6,714 nt of DNA, from the NCBI GenBank assembly GCA_025963265.1, contig JAOPUY010000052.1, positions 1-6,714 on the forward strand, read 5' to 3'. Positions within the stretch are counted from its first letter, which is position 1. Every line of letters starts with the position of its first letter. The DNA comes from Frankiales bacterium (GTDB lineage: Bacteria > Actinomycetota > Actinomycetes > Mycobacteriales > Jatrophihabitantaceae). Shown one piece after another: positions 1-5,217 of this stretch. Position numbers and translations under genes: made by a program. The notes beneath the pieces are model-generated. The model saw only the letters and a list, made by a program, of their open reading frames with translations, did no database searches and was not told where the DNA came from.

Positions 1-2
1 CG

Positions 3-1370
3 GCGGAGGCCGAACTCGTCGCCAGCACGCTCGCCGGCCTTGGCGTCCGCGTGCTGGAGACCGACCTGGCCTCGCGTCGGATTCGGATCAGCGCCACCGC
101 CGAGGTCATGAACCGCGTCTTCGGCACCGATCTCCAGCAGGCCAGCAGCGAGCGCTTCGACGGCGCTGTGGTCGAGCATCGGCACCGCACCGGTGAGCTC
201 AGCGTCCCCGCGCCGCTGGCCGGCGTCGTCGTCGCGGTGCTGGGGCTGGATGATCGACCGCAAGCCAGAGCCCACTTCCGCGTCGCCTCGGCCGCGAGCG
301 GCGTCAGTTACACCCCGGTGCAACTCGGCGAAATCTATGGATTCCCAGCGGCGGCGGACGGCCGCGGTCAGACGATCGCGATCATCGAGTTGGGCGGCGG
401 ATTCGCTCAGGCCGACCTCGACGCCTACTTTGGCTCACTGGGCATCTCCGGCGTGCAGGTGCGATCGGTGGGGGTCGACGGCGCGAGCAATGTCGCGGGC
501 GGCGACCCGAGCGGCGCCGACGGCGAGGTCCTGCTCGACGTCGAGGTCATCGGCGCGCTAGCTCCGGCGGCCGACGTGGCCGTCTATTTCGCGCCCAACA
601 CCGACGCCGGCTTTCTGGACGCGGTGGCCACCGCCGCCCACGCCAGCCCGACGCCGACGTCGATGAGCATTAGTTGGGGGCAGAGCGAGGGCCAGTGGAC
701 GGCGCAGGCGCGTGCTGCGTTGGACGAGGCCCTGCTGGACGCGGTCGCCCTGGGGGTCACCGTCACGGCGGCGGCCGGAGACGGCGGCAGCGCGGACGGC
801 GAGACCGACTCGGCCGCGCATGTCGACTTCCCCGCGGCCAGCCCCCACGCGCTGGCCTGTGGCGGCACCTCGCTGCGGGCTGATCCGACCACCCTCGCGG
901 TGACCGCGGAGAGCGTTTGGAACGACGGCGCGTCCGGCGGCGCCACCGGCGGGGGGATCAGCACCGCCTTCGACCGCCCGAGCTGGCAAGCGAGCGTCGG
1001 GGTGAGCGCGCCGGGCGGGGCCGGCGGCCGAGGCGTGCCCGACGTCGCGGGCAACGCCGATCCCCGCACGGGCTACCAAGTCAGGATCGACGGCCAGGAC
1101 ACCGTCATCGGCGGCACCAGTGCGGTCGCGCCGCTGTGGGCGGCCCTGCTGGCGCGGATAGCGCAACTCGCCGGCCACCGCCTGGGCCTGGTCCAGCCGA
1201 CGCTCTACGGCCAGACGGCGGCGGGCCGGGTCGCCCCCGGTTTTCGTGACATCACCACCGGTGACAACGGCGCTTTCGCCGCTGGCCCCGGCTGGGACGC
1301 GTGCACCGGGCTCGGCGTGCCGCTCGGCGCCGCGGTGCTCAGCCTGTTCACCGGCGAGGAACCACAGTGA
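3..1370 (+). CDS. Sedolisin / kumamolisin-like serine-carboxyl peptidase (family S53), 5' partial
   Basis: This is an acid-type endopeptidase made as a pro-enzyme and normally secreted. The frame is open from base 3, and the codons before the GTG at 51 already read as S53 pro-domain (ending LAGLGVRVLETDLASRRIRI), so the true start lies upstream and any signal peptide is out of view. Counting from the codon at 51, the pro-domain ends near residue 80 and the mature enzyme begins around SGVSYTPVQLGEIYGFP. The catalytic set is complete. Glu159 and Asp163 lie in DGEVLLDVEV, the oxyanion Asp244 lies in AAAGDGGSADG, and the nucleophile Ser357 lies in GGTSAVAP. The C-terminal calcium site is also present: Asp400-Ile401, then Gly412, Gly414 and Asp416 in GPGWD. 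The spacing of the catalytic residues matches kumamolisin closely, as far as I recall that protein. No partner gene is seen downstream, where a 161-bp gap follows. The family call is very secure. Export and substrate are inferred from the family. Confidence 0.96.
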   Translation, partial: AEAELVASTLAGLGVRVLETDLASRRIRISATAEVMNRVFGTDLQQASSERFDGAVVEHRHRTGELSVPAPLAGVVVAVLGLDDRPQARAHFRVASAASGVSYTPVQLGEIYGFPAAADGRGQTIAIIELGGGFAQADLDAYFGSLGISGVQVRSVGVDGASNVAGGDPSGADGEVLLDVEVIGALAPAADVAVYFAPNTDAGFLDAVATAAHASPTPTSMSISWGQSEGQWTAQARAALDEALLDAVALGVTVTAAAGDGGSADGETDSAAHVDFPAASPHALACGGTSLRADPTTLAVTAESVWNDGASGGATGGGISTAFDRPSWQASVGVSAPGGAGGRGVPDVAGNADPRTGYQVRIDGQDTVIGGTSAVAPLWAALLARIAQLAGHRLGLVQPTLYGQTAAGRVAPGFRDITTGDNGAFAAGPGWDACTGLGVPLGAAVLSLFTGEEPQ

Positions 1371-1400
1371 AGAAATCGAAGCGTTGACCTAGAACCTTTG

Positions 1401-1458
1401 AAATAGTCGGTTAGGAGATAGTCGTTGGGAGATAGGGATGAGATAATCGTTTGAGATA
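1401..1458. repeat. Degenerate AGATA short tandem repeat in intergenic region
   Basis: An AATA/AGATA core recurs at 1401 (AAATA), 1416, 1430, 1441 and 1454, at spacings of 15, 14, 11 and 13 bp. Several copies continue as AGATAGTCGTT or AGATAATCGTT. The stretch is clearly more AT-rich than its surroundings and lies 75-130 bp before the start of the GAF–ANTAR gene, where a promoter would be expected. It could be a cluster of regulator half-sites or simple slippage sequence. No convincing -35/-10 pair can be placed in it. TTGACC at 1384-1389 resembles a -35 box but has no good -10 partner at normal spacing. Confidence 0.5.
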
Positions 1459-1514
1459 TACGCGTTTCCGCCGCGACTGTAAGCTGGCCGAAGGTGAGCA
1501 AGCACCAGCGCGGC

Positions 1515-1522
1515 AAGAGGGG
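1515..1522 (+). promoter_or_regulatory. Ribosome binding site that fixes the GAF–ANTAR start
   Basis: The purine run AAGAGGGG lies 9 nt before the ATG at 1532. It favours that start over an in-frame TTG at 1451, which would add 27 residues with no family resemblance. The run partly overlaps a short palindrome, GGTG-T-CACC, at 1521-1529. Confidence 0.7.
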
Positions 1523-1531
1523 TGTCACCGG

Positions 1532-2239
1532 ATGAAGGCCCCACAGCAATGGGCTCAGCTACTCGAGTTCGCATCGGGTCAGCCTGAGCGCCCGGCACTG
1601 TCGTTGTCCGACGCGCTGGCCCTCAGCTCGGATATCGGGCCGGAGGTCCTCGGCTGTAGCGTCACCGAGATGGCCGGGCCGAACTACCAGACTCCAGCCA
1701 ACTCCTCGGAGCTCGCGTTGTTGCTCGACCTGGCTCAGTACGCCGCCGGCTCCGGGCCCTGCGTGGCCGCAGCGCGCGATCGGCAGCCGCAGCAGCTTGA
1801 CGATCTGAACGAGGACCGGCGCTTTCCGCACTTCTCGACGGAGGCGATCCAACGCGGTGTGCAGAGTTCGTTCTCGGTGCCCTTGGCCGGAACCTTCCGT
1901 CCAGCGGCGATGAACCTCTACGCCGACCGGGCGGGCCTTTTCACCGAACCTCGGGCCCGCTCAATCGCGCTGCTGCTCGCCCGTAGCGTGTCTGTCCTGA
2001 TGGGTGGCCAGCCTCGGTCTCCGGGAGCATTCGAGCGGACCGAGAGCGAGGAGCTGTGCGCGGCCCGGGCCTCGGGCGAACAGGTGGCTCGTGCGCGCGA
2101 TGCCCTGGGCGAGCGCGAACATCTCGATCGGCGGGCGGCGCACCTTCGTCTCATCGAGCGGGCGCGCAACGAGCGTCGTCCGCTGTCGGTGACCGCCGCC
2201 ATCACATTGTCGGAACTAGGACTGGGGGGCGACCGATGA
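1532..2239 (+). CDS. GAF and ANTAR domain-containing protein (putative RNA-binding antitermination regulator)
   Basis: This 235-residue cytoplasmic regulator belongs to the GAF–ANTAR class common in Actinomycetota. A ligand- or signal-sensing GAF domain controls a three-helix ANTAR domain that binds paired RNA stem-loops and prevents termination. The GAF domain spans about residues 28-158, with the landmarks GSGPCVAAARDRQPQQLDDL (74-93), DRRFPHFS, GVQSSFSVPLAG and AAMNLYADRAGLF. The ANTAR-like tail spans about 176-228. In it the pattern A..ASGEQVARARDALGE aligns with the usual 'A..sR..IeqAkGiLm', and RRPLSVTAAITL aligns with the last helix. The usual Gly-Ile-Leu-Met part of the first helix is replaced by Asp-Ala-Leu-Gly, so this ANTAR is degenerate and RNA binding is uncertain. 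The stop codon overlaps the start of the next gene (ATGA), indicating translational coupling. The start was chosen from the AAGAGGGG ribosome binding site. The GAF call is strong and the ANTAR call moderate. Confidence 0.82.
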   Translation: MKAPQQWAQLLEFASGQPERPALSLSDALALSSDIGPEVLGCSVTEMAGPNYQTPANSSELALLLDLAQYAAGSGPCVAAARDRQPQQLDDLNEDRRFPHFSTEAIQRGVQSSFSVPLAGTFRPAAMNLYADRAGLFTEPRARSIALLLARSVSVLMGGQPRSPGAFERTESEELCAARASGEQVARARDALGEREHLDRRAAHLRLIERARNERRPLSVTAAITLSELGLGGDR

Positions 2240-2478
2240 CCGACGCTCGAGCCAGCCTCGATCTGAACGAGGGATTGACCCGCTCCGGAATGACCTATTC
2301 GGAGTTGTGGCTGCGCCAGATCGCGGTAGGCGGCGTCGCCGATGAGCTTTCCGTCGAGGCCTACCTGCTCGGCTTGCTAGAACCCGATCACTACATGCAC
2401 GACGTCTTGGCGCAAGCCATCAACGAATACTTCCTCGAGCACGACGTGGATGAGCCGGTCTCTTACTGGGGACCGTGA
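2236..2478 (+). CDS. Small conserved-looking protein of unknown function, coupled to the GAF–ANTAR gene
   Basis: This is an 80-residue soluble acidic protein with no signal peptide or membrane segment. Its ATG shares bases with the TGA of the preceding gene (ATGA), and no separate strong ribosome site is needed, so it is probably translated by coupling. Visible blocks are TYSELWLRQIAVGGVADEL (20-38), a likely helical LSVEAYLLGLLEPDHYMHDV (39-58), then LAQAINEYFLEHD and a C-terminal EPVSYWGP. The 'LW.R...lGG......eayL.G......h.d.LA.AiNE....' pattern resembles a small uncharacterised actinobacterial protein type that I recall only vaguely, so no family name is given. The function is unknown. 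The overlap suggests it works with, or is co-dosed with, the GAF–ANTAR protein. Normal codon bias and the tight overlap make it a real gene. A longer in-frame reading from 2056 would run through the upstream gene and is not credible. Confidence 0.8.
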   Translation: MTDARASLDLNEGLTRSGMTYSELWLRQIAVGGVADELSVEAYLLGLLEPDHYMHDVLAQAINEYFLEHDVDEPVSYWGP

Positions 2479-2519
2479 CGTTTCCAGGATGTCCTTACGA
2501 CATAGCCCGTTGCCCGCCT

Positions 2520-2546
2520 CGCGTTCGGTTCGCGTTCGCACTCGCG
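2520..2546. repeat. Helically phased CGCGTTCG direct repeats upstream of dps
   Basis: CGCGTTCG occurs at 2520-2527 and again at 2531-2538, an 11-bp period of about one helical turn. A partial CGCG follows at 2543-2546. In-phase repeats in the gap before the Dps gene could be a regulator-binding array, but in GC-rich DNA they could also arise by chance. Confidence 0.35.
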
Positions 2547-2569
2547 ATGGCGGTGCCGGCGGCCGTGTC

Positions 2570-2575
2570 TATGAT
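2570..2575 (+). promoter_or_regulatory. Possible -10 element (TATGAT) upstream of dps
   Basis: TATGAT is one change from the -10 consensus and lies about 100 bp before the Dps start, in the 195-bp gap between the 80-aa gene and dps. No good -35 hexamer sits 16-18 bp upstream. A TG lies nearby at 2566-2567 but is one base out of position for an extended -10. It is a candidate only. Confidence 0.3.
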
Positions 2576-2605
2576 GGCCTAGCCGAACAGTGAGCGACCT
2601 CGATT

Positions 2606-2618
2606 CCGCGTGACGCGG
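2606..2618. promoter_or_regulatory. Operator-like palindrome CCGCGT-G-ACGCGG upstream of dps
   Basis: A perfect inverted repeat with 6-bp arms and a single central base lies 56 bp before the GTG start of the Dps gene. It is just downstream of the TATGAT candidate -10, so a bound protein could block or regulate transcription. No regulator can be named. Confidence 0.4.
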
Positions 2619-2673
2619 CTGAGCCCCCAGCGTTCTAGTCACAGCGGACTCCGCCCTGAAGGGATCTGATCTC

Positions 2674-3258
2674 GTGGCGACAACCCGAACTCGTGCCAAG
2701 TCCAATGGAAAACTCGCTTACACCGTGCCTGGCCTGGACCCGAGCGACTCCGCCAAAGTCGTGGCCATCCTGCAACAGCGGTTGAACGCGCTGAACGATC
2801 TTGCCCTTACTTTGAAGCATGTTCACTGGAACGTGGTCGGGCCCAACTTCATCGCCGTCCACACGATGCTCGACCCGCAGGTGGACGGCGTGCGCTTGAT
2901 GGTGGACGAGCTCGCCGAGCGGATCGCAACCTTGGGCGCCTCGCCATGCGGCACCCCGGGCGCATTGGTGGCGGCCCGCACCTGGGATGACTACAGACTC
3001 GTGCGCGAAGATGCCATTGCCCATATGGGAGCGCTGGACGTGGTCTACCAGGGCATCATCACCGACCATCGCGCCGCCATCGAGGCGACCGACGAGCCGG
3101 ACCCGGTGACCCAGGATCTGTTGATCAAGCAGTCCGGCGAGCTGGAGCTGTATCACTGGTTCGTCCGGGCCCACATCGAGACCCCGTCGGGCGCGCTCGT
3201 CACGAGCGGATCGAAAACCGAGACCGCGGGCGCCGGCCGCGCTCGCGTTTCCCGCTGA
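2674..3258 (+). CDS. dps: Dps-family DNA-protecting ferritin-like protein (iron-storing miniferritin)
   Basis: Dps proteins form 12-subunit shells that oxidise Fe(II) using peroxide and store it as Fe(III). Many also coat DNA during starvation or oxidative stress. The ferroxidase set is complete: His51 in HWNVVGPNF, His63 and Asp67 in AVHTMLD, and Asp78 and Glu82 in MVDELAER. By my recollection these positions are identical to those of E. coli Dps. The four-helix domain spans about residues 26-169 and ends in ELELYHWFVRAHIE. The first 13 residues carry Arg5, Arg7, Lys9 and Lys13, and the tail after about 171 is flexible with late Lys/Arg residues. Both ends could contact DNA. At 194 residues it is somewhat longer than the usual 160-170 because of these tails. 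The start is GTG with GAAGGGA 9-15 nt upstream. It stands alone, with its own gap upstream and a convergent gene downstream. Confidence 0.95.
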   Translation: MATTRTRAKSNGKLAYTVPGLDPSDSAKVVAILQQRLNALNDLALTLKHVHWNVVGPNFIAVHTMLDPQVDGVRLMVDELAERIATLGASPCGTPGALVAARTWDDYRLVREDAIAHMGALDVVYQGIITDHRAAIEATDEPDPVTQDLLIKQSGELELYHWFVRAHIETPSGALVTSGSKTETAGAGRARVSR

Positions 3259-3281
3259 CCGATCTGACGAGACCGGATCGG
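3259..3281 (+). terminator. Small hairpin directly after dps (weak terminator candidate)
   Basis: CCGATC (3259-3264) pairs with GATCGG (3276-3281) around an 11-nt loop, starting at the base after the dps stop. There is no T-tract. The 6-bp stem alone is marginal, and the much larger hairpin 38 bp further on is the better terminator. Confidence 0.3.
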
Positions 3282-3283
3282 AT

Positions 3284-3317
3284 CTAACCCAGACCCGACC
3301 CGACCAGAACCGACCCG
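3284..3317. repeat. Low-complexity ACCC/GACCC repeat
   Basis: Between the small hairpin and the large one the plus strand repeats GACCC/CGACC/GAACC words with a roughly 5-bp rhythm and almost no T. No coding or known regulatory role is visible. A C-rich, G-poor RNA of this kind just before a hairpin could resemble a Rho-loading (rut-like) stretch, which is only an inference. Confidence 0.35.
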
Positions 3318-3318
3318 T

Positions 3319-3360
3319 GGCGGCCGGCCGATTGCCCACAGCGGCGATCAGCCGGCCGCC
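3319..3360. terminator. Long hairpin between convergent genes, probable bidirectional terminator
   Basis: GGCGGCCGGC (3319-3328) and GCCGGCCGCC (3351-3360) are perfect 10-bp complements. Inside them, after one C/A mismatch, GATTGCC (3330-3336) pairs with GGCGATC (3343-3349) with one T/G wobble, closing a 6-nt loop. The element lies where dps (+) and the LLM oxidoreductase (-) converge, and it includes the last codons and stop of the latter. It lacks a T-tract, as is common for actinobacterial terminators. Confidence 0.7.
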
Positions 3361-4331
3361 GCGCGGAGTTTGCTCAGCAAGGCGGGGGCGACGGCGGTCA
3401 AGAACTCGTCCTGGCTCTCGTCGCCGATCTGCACCAGGGCGACGTCGGTGAACCCGGCCTCCCAGTAGGGCCGCACCGACTCGGCCAACTCGTCGAGATC
3501 CGGCCCGCAGGCGATCGAAGCGGCCACGTCCTCGAGTCGGACGAATTGGCTGGCGGCCTCGAAGGCGGCCGGCGTCGGCAGGTTGGCGTTGACCGGCCAG
3601 CCCCCGCCGAACCACCGGAACAGCTCGTGCGCCCGGGCCGTCGCCCGGGCCTTGTCTGGGCCCCAGCAAATGGGGATCTGGCCGATCTTCCGGCTCGGCG
3701 GCAGGCCCAACGGCGACCGGGCGGCATCCCAGCCTGAGATCAGCTCGGGCTTCGGCTCGACGGCTATCAGGTGGTCGCTGACCAGCGCGAACCGCTCGAT
3801 GGATTCAGGGCCGGAGACTGCGGCGGCGATCGCGATGGGCTGGCTCGGCACGTCCCACAGCTTGGCCGAGTCGGCCCGAAAGTGTTCGCCGACCCAGCTG
3901 AGCTGGTCACCGCTCTGCAGCGCGCGGATGATCTCGATCGCCTCGAGCAGCATGTCCTGCCGGACGGAGACGAGCGGCCAGCTCCGGCCGACCACGTGCT
4001 CGTTCAGGTTCTCCCCGGAGCCCAAGCCGAGGGTGAACCGGCCGTCGGAGAGCAGCCCCATCGTCGCGGCCTTTTGCGCCACCACCACCGGGTGGTAGCG
4101 CATGGTCGGGCAGGTCACGTAGGTCATCAGCTCGACTCGCTCGGTGGCCTGCGCCACCGCGCCCAGCATCGACCAGGCGTAGCCCGCGTGGCCCATGGAC
4201 TCCAGCCACGGGAAGTAGTGGTCGCTGGAGACCTCGAAGTCGAAGCCCGCCTGCTCGGCGCCGACGGCGTAGCCGACGAGCTCCTTCGGCCCGCTCTGCT
4301 CGGTCATCAAGGTGTAGCCGAACCGGGTCAC
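3348..4331 (-). CDS. F420-dependent LLM-class oxidoreductase, G6PDH-like family
   Basis: This is a 327-residue cytoplasmic TIM-barrel enzyme of the luciferase-like monooxygenase class that uses coenzyme F420 for hydride transfer. It resembles the 'F420-dependent oxidoreductase, G6PDH family' group throughout, for example MTRFGYTLMTEQSGPKELV, VSSDHYFPWL, VTCPTMRYHP, GLGSGENLNEHVVG and FRWFGGGWPVNA. Residues matching the F420/active site of mycobacterial Fgd1 are present: Asp37-His38 in SDH, Trp42 and Glu107 in GSGENLNE. Lys194 probably matches one substrate-phosphate ligand of Fgd1. The two other basic phosphate ligands (Lys259 and Arg283 in Fgd1, by my recalled alignment) appear to be replaced by Ala or neutral residues, so glucose-6-phosphate is doubtful as substrate. 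The GTG start overlaps the TGA of the upstream HAD gene (GTGA) and has its own AGGAG 7 nt before it. F420 use is likely and the substrate is unknown. Confidence 0.9.
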   Translation of the reverse strand: MTRFGYTLMTEQSGPKELVGYAVGAEQAGFDFEVSSDHYFPWLESMGHAGYAWSMLGAVAQATERVELMTYVTCPTMRYHPVVVAQKAATMGLLSDGRFTLGLGSGENLNEHVVGRSWPLVSVRQDMLLEAIEIIRALQSGDQLSWVGEHFRADSAKLWDVPSQPIAIAAAVSGPESIERFALVSDHLIAVEPKPELISGWDAARSPLGLPPSRKIGQIPICWGPDKARATARAHELFRWFGGGWPVNANLPTPAAFEAASQFVRLEDVAASIACGPDLDELAESVRPYWEAGFTDVALVQIGDESQDEFLTAVAPALLSKLRAAAG

Positions 4332-4996
4332 AATTCCGCTCCTATCTCTGACCAGCTGGCCAGCAGGTCCGCCGGGTCTTTGAACGTTTTCCAGGCGCCG
4401 GCCGCACGCAGCTCGGCCGCGCTGGTGCCGCCGGATTCCAAGCCGATGCAGGTGAGTCCGGCCTGGCCGGCCGCCTCGACGTCCCAGACGGCGTCGCCGA
4501 CGAACACCGCCTGCTGCGGTTTAAGGCCGCCCTTGTCCAACGCCGCCAACACGAGATCTGGGGCGGGCTTGCTGCTGTCCCCGTCGGCCGCGCTGGTCGC
4601 GGCGTCGATCCAGGGCTCGCAGTCCAACGCGGCGCGCAGCACCGCCAGCTCTCGTTCGCCCGCGGAGCTGGCTAGCACGGTCGTGAGTTCGCTGTCGTGG
4701 CAGTGCCGCAGGAGTTGGCGGGCGCCCGGGAGCACGGTCAGGGCGGACCAATAGGTCGAGTAGAGCGCGTCATGGCTGGCCGTCAGGGCCGAGGTCAACT
4801 CGGCGTCGGAGGACCTCTCGGCCAGCAGATGGGGGATGAGGCGGTCGCTGCCCATGCCGACTGAGCGGTGGATGACCGCCATCGGGATGCTCATCCCGGC
4901 TTGGGTGAAGGCCTGCCACCAACAGACCGTGTGGAGATAGTTGGTGTCGACCAGAGTTCCGTCCACGTCGAACAAAACGCCTTGTAGCTCGGTCAC
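4328..4996 (-). CDS. HAD-superfamily hydrolase (probable phosphatase, beta-phosphoglucomutase/Gph-like)
   Basis: This is a 222-residue cytoplasmic phosphohydrolase of the haloacid dehalogenase superfamily, with a small helical cap after motif I (about residues 18-85). All four motifs are visible. Motif I is FDVDGTLVDT, with nucleophile Asp10 and acid/base Asp12. Motif II is VLASSAG, with Ser110/Ser111. Motif III is Lys143 in SSKPAPD. Motif IV is VFVGDAVWDVEAA, with Asp168 and Asp172 for Mg2+. The length and cap position fit subfamily I proteins such as phosphoglycolate phosphatase or beta-phosphoglucomutase relatives, but the cap does not allow a substrate call. The start is GTG with only a weak GGGG ribosome site. 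A TATAAG (minus strand, 5014-5009) lies just upstream as a possible -10 but has no clear -35. The gene is first in a two-gene unit, and its stop overlaps the start of the F420 enzyme gene by 4 bp. Confidence 0.92.
   Translation of the reverse strand: MTELQGVLFDVDGTLVDTNYLHTVCWWQAFTQAGMSIPMAVIHRSVGMGSDRLIPHLLAERSSDAELTSALTASHDALYSTYWSALTVLPGARQLLRHCHDSELTTVLASSAGERELAVLRAALDCEPWIDAATSAADGDSSKPAPDLVLAALDKGGLKPQQAVFVGDAVWDVEAAGQAGLTCIGLESGGTSAAELRAAGAWKTFKDPADLLASWSEIGAEL
4339..4343 (-). promoter_or_regulatory. Ribosome binding site (AGGAG) for the LLM oxidoreductase, inside the HAD gene
   Basis: On the minus strand AGGAG lies 7 nt before the GTG at 4331, within the last codons of the HAD gene. 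It supports the GTG start and means the second gene can be initiated independently as well as by coupling. Confidence 0.75.
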
Positions 4997-5093
4997 GGTT
5001 GCGCCCCGCTTATAGGGATCCCCGGCGAAGGCCTTGGGTGAGATGAGGCTGCTGGCTCAGCGTGGTTTCACCCTAGCGCGATCGCCCTCGACC

Positions 5094-5108
5094 GCTCAGG
5101 GACTGAGC
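5094..5108. promoter_or_regulatory. Palindrome GCTCAG-GGA-CTGAGC in the divergent intergenic region
   Basis: A perfect 6-bp inverted repeat with a 3-bp centre lies between the divergent HAD (-) and DUF2231–Rieske (+) genes. A further GCTCAG half lies at 5055-5060. The position suits an operator for either gene. A 3-nt loop could also form a short hairpin. No regulator is identifiable. Confidence 0.4.
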
Positions 5109-5150
5109 TGGTCGGCTCGGCCGTTCGCATGATCCTGAGGTACGTTCAAG

Positions 5151-5170
5151 GCGGCTTAGCATCCAGCCGC
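5151..5170 (+). promoter_or_regulatory. Hairpin upstream of the DUF2231–Rieske gene
   Basis: GCGGCT (5151-5156) and AGCCGC (5165-5170) are perfect complements around an 8-nt loop, ending 47 bp before the ATG. It could be a 5'-leader stem-loop or a protein-binding inverted repeat. No promoter elements could be placed with confidence in the 221-bp gap. Confidence 0.35.
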
Positions 5171-5202
5171 TCACCAGCCGCGACGGTTCACACCGACCGA
5201 GT

Positions 5203-5210
5203 GAGAGGAG
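5203..5210 (+). promoter_or_regulatory. Strong ribosome binding site (GAGAGGAG) for the DUF2231–Rieske gene
   Basis: GAGAGGAG lies 7 nt before the ATG at 5218. It supports this start and therefore the inclusion of the PALKK repeat in the protein. Confidence 0.8.
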
Positions 5211-5217
5211 CACCCCG

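Noticed and set aside
558..1178. Minus-strand frame inside the S53 gene
   Set aside because: It is antisense to the catalytic domain with all S53 catalytic residues on the plus strand, and it has an Arg-rich composition without motifs.
51..1370. GTG at 51 as the start of the S53 peptidase
   Set aside because: The same frame is open to base 3 and the residues before 51 already match the pro-domain, so the gene begins outside the window.
1521..1529. Palindrome GGTG-T-CACC near the GAF–ANTAR start as an operator or riboswitch
   Set aside because: It is too short, and it overlaps the ribosome site by chance-level similarity. A 1-nt loop cannot form a hairpin.
1451..1531. A 27-residue N-terminal extension of the GAF–ANTAR protein from a TTG
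   Set aside because: It starts inside the AT-rich repeat, has no ribosome site, and resembles nothing. The ATG at 1532 has AAGAGGGG before it.
2635..3669. Long minus-strand reading frame opposite dps and the end of the oxidoreductase
   Set aside because: It is antisense to two well-identified genes, Arg/Gly-rich and without any domain, as expected for a shadow frame in GC-rich DNA.
3771..4754. Long plus-strand reading frame opposite the oxidoreductase and HAD genes
   Set aside because: It crosses two real genes in antisense, has no ribosome site or domain, and its composition (Ala, Arg, Pro, Gly, His) is typical of antisense frames.
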